From positions 1-39,214 of the forward strand of contig CAZWUO010000012.1 in NCBI GenBank assembly GCA_964636675.1: 39,214 bases of DNA, written 5' to 3'. A program made the position numbers and the translations under genes. Below the pieces are notes generated by a model. That model did no database searches. It saw only the letters and a program-made list of their open reading frames with translations, and had not been told where the DNA came from. This DNA comes from JALUUH01 sp964636675 (GTDB lineage: Bacteria; Pseudomonadota; Gammaproteobacteria; S012-40). This document shows, in pieces, positions 34,196 through 39,214 of the stretch (the first letter of the stretch is position 1; every line of letters starts with the position of its first letter).

Positions 34196-36613
34196 TTAAG
34201 TATCTATATTATTTACCGTTAACGCATGTTTCTCTATAAAATTACGTCTTGGCTCAACTTGATCGCCCATTAACGTCGTAAAAATTTCATCAGCAACGAT
34301 CGCATCTTCAATTTTCACCTGCAATAAGCTTCTCGATTCCGAATCCAATGTCGTTTCCCAAAGTTGCTCAGGATTCATTTCACCTAAACCTTTGTAGCGT
34401 TGTACATGCTGGCCACGTTTAGCTTCATCCAATAACCAATTAATCGCTTGTTTAAAAGACGCAACACTTAATGATTTATCACCTCGATAAATCGTTGCGC
34501 CAACGCCAATCAAATCCCGAAGGCTGCTGTTTAATTCAGTAATACGGGCGTATTCGATGCTATTAAAAAAGCTGCTGTCGAATACATAATCCGTTTTTAC
34601 GCTATGTCTTGTGCAGCTAATGACGATTTCAATTTCTTCCGAATCTTCTATGGTACGGATCGATCCTTCGGTCAAAATCTTATTCGCCTCTTCAGAAAGC
34701 CTTGTTACGATCTCGTTTACCCAATTTAAGGCCTTATCCTTATTGCTTAGTATTGCAGAATTTACAGGGTCTACATAAATTAATTTTTCAAGTATTTCAA
34801 TAGCATAGCGAGATGACATACGTTCTATGGCAGCAATAACATATTGGTAATTCAAGGCTAAACTCTCTAGGGCTTGACCCGACACCGGTGGCGAGTTTTC
34901 ATTTAATTTAAGCGAAGCCCCTTGCAAGGCAGTTTGCAGCAAATGCGCGGTTAATGCATTATCATCCTTAACATAAGTTTCCTGCTTGCCTTTTTTAATT
35001 TTATATAAAGGCGGCTGGGCAATATAAATATGGCCACGTTCCAATAGTTCTGGCATTTGGCGATAAAAAAACGTTAAGAGGAGTGTCCGAATATGCGATC
35101 CATCTACATCGGCATCCGTCATTAATATAATACGGTGATAGCGCAATTTATCTGGGTTATATTCATCTCTTCCAATGCCGCAACCTAATGCCGTAATGAG
35201 AGTGCCTACTTCCACAGAAGACAACATTTTGTCGAATCTTGCTTTTTCTACATTTAAAATTTTACCTTTCAAAGGCAAAATTGCCTGAAACTTTCGATCC
35301 CTGCCTTGTTTAGCAGATCCCCCTGCAGAGTCTCCTTCCACAATAAACAATTCTGATAACGAAGGATCTTTTTCCTGACAATCTGCTAGCTTTCCCGGAA
35401 GACCTGCAATATCCAAAGCACCTTTTCGCCGTGTCATCTCTCTGGCTTTACGCGCTGCTTCGCGTGCTCTTGCGGCATCAATTATTTTTAAGACAACTGA
35501 TTTGGCATCTTGAGGATTTTCCGCTAAAAATATTTGCAGATATTCAGACATCGTTGACTCAACAAATCCTTTAACTTCAGATGAAACGAGTTTGTCTTTG
35601 GTCTGCGAGGAAAATTTAGGGTCTGGAATTTTAACGGAAAGAATCGCTGTCAATCCTTCTCTGGAATCATCGCCGGTCATCGTGGTTTTTAATTTTTTAA
35701 AGACATTATCTTTTTCTATAAATGAATTCAGGGTTCGAGTTAATGCGCCTCTAAACCCAGCAAGGTGAGATCCCCCGTCTTTTTGAGGAATATTATTGGT
35801 AAAACAAAAGATATTTTCTTGATAGGAATCATTCCATTGCATAGCTACTTCGATACCCATACCGTCTTTTTCACTTTGAAAATAAAAAGCATTTTTGTGC
35901 ACAGGGGTTTTCATTTGATTGAGATGCTCTACAAATGCTTGAATTCCTCCCTTATATTCAAACACATCACTTCGATCAGAAAGCCTATCTGTCAGAGCAA
36001 TGCGAACTCCAGAATTCAAGAAAGAGAGTTCTCTTAAACGTTTAGATAAAATATCGTAATGAAATTCCACATCTGAAAAAATCTTTTTACTCGGTATAAA
36101 ATTGAGCTTGGTGCCTGATTCTTGAGTCTCTCCAATGATTTTCAAGGGTTCAACCGGCTCGCCAAGAGCATATTCTTGGTGATGAGTATTCCCATCTCGT
36201 TGAATAGTGATGGTCAAAGTGTCCGATAAGGCATTTACAACTGATACGCCCACTCCATGCAATCCACCGGATACTTTATACGAGTTGTCGTCAAATTTAC
36301 CGCCTGCATGTAACACGGTCATAATAACTTCAGCGGCAGAACGACCCTCTTCGGGATGTATATCAACAGGAATTCCCCTGCCATTATCGGATACCGATAC
36401 CGAACCATCTTGTTCTAATACGACGCTAATCGCATCGCAATGTCCTGCTAGGGCTTCGTCGATTGAGTTGTCAACAACCTCAAACACCATATGATGTAGT
36501 CCAGATCCATCATCAGTATCTCCTATATACATACCCGGTCTTTTTCTAACGGCATCTAAACCTTTTAGTACTTTTATATTGGAAGAATCATATGAACTTG
36601 AGGGATCACTCAT
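34196..36613 (-). CDS. gyrB: DNA gyrase subunit B
   Basis: An 805-residue subunit from ATG 36613, selected because AGGTG lies 6-7 bases upstream; the frame extends three codons further with a GTG. The GHKL ATPase motifs are present (VVDNSIDEALAGHCD, DNGRGIPVDIHPEEG, GGLHGVGVSVVNALS), followed by the transducer domain, the TOPRIM block with EGDSAGGSAKQGRDR and DADVDGSHIRTLL, and the C-terminal QRYKGLGEMNPEQLWETT. With GyrA it introduces negative supercoils. It is the last gene of the dnaA-dnaN-recF-gyrB group. Confidence 0.98.
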   Translation of the reverse strand: MSDPSSSYDSSNIKVLKGLDAVRKRPGMYIGDTDDGSGLHHMVFEVVDNSIDEALAGHCDAISVVLEQDGSVSVSDNGRGIPVDIHPEEGRSAAEVIMTVLHAGGKFDDNSYKVSGGLHGVGVSVVNALSDTLTITIQRDGNTHHQEYALGEPVEPLKIIGETQESGTKLNFIPSKKIFSDVEFHYDILSKRLRELSFLNSGVRIALTDRLSDRSDVFEYKGGIQAFVEHLNQMKTPVHKNAFYFQSEKDGMGIEVAMQWNDSYQENIFCFTNNIPQKDGGSHLAGFRGALTRTLNSFIEKDNVFKKLKTTMTGDDSREGLTAILSVKIPDPKFSSQTKDKLVSSEVKGFVESTMSEYLQIFLAENPQDAKSVVLKIIDAARAREAARKAREMTRRKGALDIAGLPGKLADCQEKDPSLSELFIVEGDSAGGSAKQGRDRKFQAILPLKGKILNVEKARFDKMLSSVEVGTLITALGCGIGRDEYNPDKLRYHRIILMTDADVDGSHIRTLLLTFFYRQMPELLERGHIYIAQPPLYKIKKGKQETYVKDDNALTAHLLQTALQGASLKLNENSPPVSGQALESLALNYQYVIAAIERMSSRYAIEILEKLIYVDPVNSAILSNKDKALNWVNEIVTRLSEEANKILTEGSIRTIEDSEEIEIVISCTRHSVKTDYVFDSSFFNSIEYARITELNSSLRDLIGVGATIYRGDKSLSVASFKQAINWLLDEAKRGQHVQRYKGLGEMNPEQLWETTLDSESRSLLQVKIEDAIVADEIFTTLMGDQVEPRRNFIEKHALTVNNIDT

Positions 36614-36637
36614 TAATATCACCTAAAATATAGTTGG

Positions 36638-37726
36638 TTAAGCTGCTTCAATCATTCCTTGTTCCACGTGGAACATTTTACACTGCGTTAATACATCAAC
36701 GGGAATAAATTTAGCGTTAGCAGTTGTAATAAATGTTTGTGGAAGATATTTTTCTAATAACTGCAATAATTGGATTAAATTCAATTCGTCTAACTCAGCG
36801 CTGAGTTCATCAATCAATAGGATAACATTTTTATTGATTTTTTGTTTTAAATGACAAACTTGAGCCAGGATCAAAACATAAATAAGCAATTTTTGTTGGC
36901 CACGGGATACAAACCCATTGGCCTTTCGCGATTCAAATCTGCAAATAAAGTCCGCGCGCTGGGGACCTACTGAGGTGACTTTAGTACTAATATCTTTTTC
37001 GTAGTTATCGATAAGAGAATCATATAAGTCACAATCCTTTTTCCACCCTCTTTTAAACTCGAGTTCAATCTTGACGTTCTTGAGCAAATCTGCCGATATC
37101 AAAGGAATATACTCTGCTAACTCTAATAAATAATTCTGCCGATATTCGGTCAATTGTTGACCCAACACGGCTACTTTTTCAGTCCACAGCAAAAAATGTT
37201 TGTCGTTTTTTAAAGGCCTAGATTGCAGTAATCGATTTCGGTGTTTCAATGCTTTATTAAAATCTACCCATATTGATGAACACAGTTGTTCCACGTGGAA
37301 CAAACCCCAATCGATAAATCGTCTTCTCCACTGAGGGCCTTCCTGAAGTAGCTTGTGACTTTCTTGAGTGATTACAATCAGAGGAACCACGCGAGCAAGT
37401 TTGCTAAGCTTGGTTTCACTCTTTTGGTTAATTCTTAATTGGGTGGTCTTGCGTCCCTTGATAATCGCCAAGGTGGTGTTAAAATTTTTTTGAGTATCAA
37501 AAAAAACCCCTTTAAGACATAACTCCTGTTCTTCGTGTTTAACTATTTGCTCAGTAATATGATTTCTGAAAGACTTACCGGTTGCGAGTAAGTGTATCCC
37601 CTCGAGAAAACTTGTTTTCCCGCTTCCGTTTTCACCATGAAATATATTGATTCCTGGATTTAAGATGACGTTTTGTTCTACGAGGTTTCTAATATTTTTA
37701 CAATATATTTCTTGCAATTGTATCAA
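36638..37726 (-). CDS. recF: DNA replication and repair protein RecF
   Basis: A 362-residue SMC-like ATPase loading RecA at gaps. The Walker A motif is GENGSGKTS (residues 31-39), and the signature and Walker B region read VSRGQQKLLIYVL and VILLIDELSAELD. The start is TTG at 37726, 6 bp after the dnaN stop; there is no nearby ATG in frame before the first beta strand. Two parS palindromes lie inside the gene and encode FHVEQ twice (WGLFHVEQL and KMFHVEQGM), the second one eleven residues before the C-terminus. gyrB follows after 24 bp. Confidence 0.96.
   Translation of the reverse strand: MIQLQEIYCKNIRNLVEQNVILNPGINIFHGENGSGKTSFLEGIHLLATGKSFRNHITEQIVKHEEQELCLKGVFFDTQKNFNTTLAIIKGRKTTQLRINQKSETKLSKLARVVPLIVITQESHKLLQEGPQWRRRFIDWGLFHVEQLCSSIWVDFNKALKHRNRLLQSRPLKNDKHFLLWTEKVAVLGQQLTEYRQNYLLELAEYIPLISADLLKNVKIELEFKRGWKKDCDLYDSLIDNYEKDISTKVTSVGPQRADFICRFESRKANGFVSRGQQKLLIYVLILAQVCHLKQKINKNVILLIDELSAELDELNLIQLLQLLEKYLPQTFITTANAKFIPVDVLTQCKMFHVEQGMIEAA
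36660..36675. promoter_or_regulatory. parS centromere-like site 1
   Basis: TGTTCCACGTGGAACA is a perfect 16-bp palindrome and matches the ParB-binding parS consensus (TGTTNCACGTGNAACA). It lies inside the 3' end of recF, about 2.4 kb from dnaA, where chromosomal parS sites normally are. Confidence 0.9.
37287..37302. promoter_or_regulatory. parS centromere-like site 2
   Basis: An identical copy of the 16-bp palindrome TGTTCCACGTGGAACA inside recF, 627 bp from site 1. Two exact copies by chance in one gene are very unlikely, which supports their use in chromosome segregation. Confidence 0.9.
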
Positions 37727-37731
37727 AACTC

Positions 37732-38835
37732 TTACAGCCTCATTGGCATAACAACATACAGCGAGTTTGTTTCGTTGTCTGTAGGCACTATAACTGCGCT
37801 TCCATTAGCATCTGAAAATTTAATCAGCACCTCATCAGAATCAACAGCGGTAATTGCATCGATTAAATAATTGACATTAAATCCAATTCTTAAGTTTTCG
37901 CCTGAGTACGAAACCTCTATTTCATCTTCCGCTTCTTCTTGATCAGGATTATTGGCTTGTGCTTTTATTTTATTATTTTCAATTTCTATACGTATTCCCC
38001 TGTATTTTTCATTAGATAAAATAGAGGTTCTTATTAGGCATTGTTTTATCGCTTCTTTATTCGCAACGAGTTGATTTTCTCCCGTTTGCGGTATTACGTT
38101 ATTGTAATTGGGATATTGCCCATCGATAAGCTTAGTAGTGAAAACTGTTTTACTAAATCCTAACCGTAGAAAATTTTCTCCAATAGTTACAGAGACTTGC
38201 GAATCGTCCTCGGCGAGTAATCGAATCATTTCTAATACCGCTTTGCGGGGAATAATGGTACTTAAGGTGTCAGGTGAGTTAATATCACCCGTTAAATGAC
38301 TGAGTGCTAGGCGATGGCCATCGGTCGCAACGGCAGTAATAGTGTTGTCTTTAATCTCCAGAAATAAACCATTTAAATAATATCTAACATCTTGTAAAGC
38401 CATGGAAAAACTTGTTTTTTCGAGTAAATATTTCAATTTATTTTGGTTTAACTCGAAGGTATATAATTCGTTTTTGGTTTCTATCACTGGAAAATTTTCT
38501 GATGCTATCGTGGTTAAACTAAAACGCGTCCGACCACTTTTTATAATGGCTTTTTTTTCTTCAGTGGTGAAGGTTAAATTTGAATCTTCGGGTAAAGCTT
38601 TACATGTATCCAATAATTTTCTAACGGGTACTGTGATTTCACCATCGATACCATTTTGAACATCTAATTTAGCAATAACCTCCATCTCTAGATCGGTAGC
38701 CGTTACCGAAATCTTATTATTTTTAAGTTTTAAAAGAACGTTTGAAAGTATGGGCAAAGTCTGTTTTCTCTCGACAACACTGCTTACCATTTGTATCGGG
38801 CCTAATAAGTTTTCCCTCGTTGTTTCAAACTTCAT
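37732..38835 (-). CDS. dnaN: DNA polymerase III beta subunit (sliding clamp)
   Basis: A 367-residue ring-forming clamp made of three similar domains. Recognisable sequences are the start MKFETTRENLLGPIQMVSSVVERKQTLPILSNVLL (beginning MKFETTRENLLGPIQMVSSV), TDLEMEV, TDGHRLAL, the second-domain core and the C-terminal end YVVMPMRL, where most clamps end in PMRL. AAGG lies before the ATG. It stands between the dnaA 3' end and recF and is probably co-transcribed with recF and gyrB. Confidence 0.98.
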   Translation of the reverse strand: MKFETTRENLLGPIQMVSSVVERKQTLPILSNVLLKLKNNKISVTATDLEMEVIAKLDVQNGIDGEITVPVRKLLDTCKALPEDSNLTFTTEEKKAIIKSGRTRFSLTTIASENFPVIETKNELYTFELNQNKLKYLLEKTSFSMALQDVRYYLNGLFLEIKDNTITAVATDGHRLALSHLTGDINSPDTLSTIIPRKAVLEMIRLLAEDDSQVSVTIGENFLRLGFSKTVFTTKLIDGQYPNYNNVIPQTGENQLVANKEAIKQCLIRTSILSNEKYRGIRIEIENNKIKAQANNPDQEEAEDEIEVSYSGENLRIGFNVNYLIDAITAVDSDEVLIKFSDANGSAVIVPTDNETNSLYVVMPMRL

Positions 38836-38976
38836 AAATAATTACCTTATATTATATAAAACTTACTATTATTAATAGGACTGCCATATTCTGTTAGTAT
38901 TTTTACTATTTAGTTTAATTACAATGTCTTATGGCTCTATTTTCCTGTTTGAAATCGTGATTTTCTTGTGTCTGAC

Positions 38977-38985
38977 TTGTGGATA
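38977..38985 (-). promoter_or_regulatory. DnaA box
   Basis: TGTGGATAA on the plus strand, the exact complement of the consensus TTATCCACA. Confidence 0.8.
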
Positions 38986-39024
38986 ACATGTGTATGATAA
39001 TGGCCTTCTTTGTGACTAAAATAG

Positions 39025-39033
39025 TTATCCACA
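39025..39033 (+). promoter_or_regulatory. DnaA box
   Basis: TTATCCACA, an exact consensus DnaA box, 48 bases from the one at 38977 and inverted relative to it. Confidence 0.8.
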
Positions 39034-39053
39034 GGTTTTACCACCGTTTATCA

Positions 39054-39214
39054 TTACGTCGTTAATCTTCTTAACAAGTTACTGTAGTCTTCTTCTACTT
39101 TGATATCGGATTTTTTTAATTCATTCACTTTCTTGCAAGCATGTATGACGGTTGTATGATCTCGGCCCCCAAATGCGTTGCCATTTTCAGGCAAACTATG
39201 GTTGGTTAATTCCT
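39054..39214 (-). CDS. dnaA: Chromosomal replication initiator DnaA, C-terminal end (cut by window edge)
   Basis: Only the last 53 codons are in the window. They read ELTNHSLPENGNAFGGRDHT, then TVIHACKKVNEL, which is the DnaA domain IV signature (GGRDHTTVIHACKK) that binds DnaA boxes, and end with LLRRLTT and a TAA. The gene continues beyond the right edge. It precedes dnaN, recF and gyrB in the standard order. Confidence 0.96.
   Translation of the reverse strand, partial: ELTNHSLPENGNAFGGRDHTTVIHACKKVNELKKSDIKVEEDYSNLLRRLTT

Larger units (their letters stand above)
38836..39053. other. dnaA-dnaN intergenic region, candidate part of oriC
   Basis: A 218-bp gap. The half next to dnaN (38836-38940) is strongly AT-rich with short TTATATT/ATTATTA runs. 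The half next to dnaA holds two consensus DnaA boxes in opposite orientation. Together with the parS sites in recF this suggests an origin-proximal or origin region; the other candidate, upstream of dnaA, is outside the window. Confidence 0.6.

Noticed and set aside
1..39214. CRISPR arrays, tRNA or rRNA genes, integrases
   Set aside because: No regularly spaced repeats, cloverleaf-like or rRNA-like sequences, or recombinase motifs were seen by reading; a tRNA search program was not available.

Overview
This window reads as a chromosomal segment of a gammaproteobacterium of moderate-to-low GC, dense with housekeeping genes. The evidence is the gene content (SecB, TrxC, NtrB/NtrC, type I glutamine synthetase with an adenylylation Tyr397, two-subunit glycyl-tRNA synthetase, EnvC, GmhB) and a layout matching the Pseudomonas-type order glnA..ntrBC..trmL..secB..rhodanese..gpmI..envC..ctpA, with dnaA-dnaN-recF-gyrB at the right edge. 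I cannot name the genus. No prophage, CRISPR array, rRNA or tRNA gene was seen.

Left part (1-14.9 kb). A minus-strand Bat-type cluster runs moxR, DUF58, DUF4381, a BatA-like vWA protein, a fused BatB-BatC-like vWA/TPR protein, and a BatD cut by the window edge. A second minus-strand run carries gpmI, envC, ctpA and a divergent polysaccharide deacetylase (YibQ type), linking glycolysis and envelope/septum work. Divergent from it are an ArsR-type regulator, a membrane rhodanese with a long charged tail, trxC, secB and gpsA; trmL converges on gpsA. A 139-bp perfectly centred foldback element with 5-bp flanking repeats sits between arsR and the rhodanese gene.

Middle (15-28.4 kb). A periplasmic NMT1/NrtA-like binding protein without transporter genes is placed 4 bp ahead of a 1240-residue hybrid histidine kinase, suggesting a ligand-sensing pair. 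Then comes the nitrogen-control block on the minus strand: glnA, a DUF4124 protein, ntrB, ntrC. A sigma-54-type promoter and an NtrC-type site lie upstream of glnA. The intrinsic terminator of glnA lies inside the signal-peptide codons of the DUF4124 gene. Upstream are a cation diffusion facilitator, tusA and a ThiI/MnmA-like PP-loop protein in overlapping order, then a gene I do not recognise.

Right part (28.5-39.2 kb). glyQ, glyS and gmhB are coupled by ATGA overlaps and followed by plsC and fbp on the plus strand. On the minus strand are gyrB, recF, dnaN and the 3' end of dnaA. The dnaA-dnaN gap is AT-rich and holds two consensus DnaA boxes, and recF contains two perfect 16-bp parS palindromes, so this is the origin region of the chromosome.

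The observations I rate most worth checking are the pair of parS sites written into recF as repeated FHVEQ peptides, the terminator embedded in a coding signal peptide, the orphan binding protein/hybrid kinase module, and the full-length hairpin MITE. I did not find a clearly new defence or biosynthetic system.
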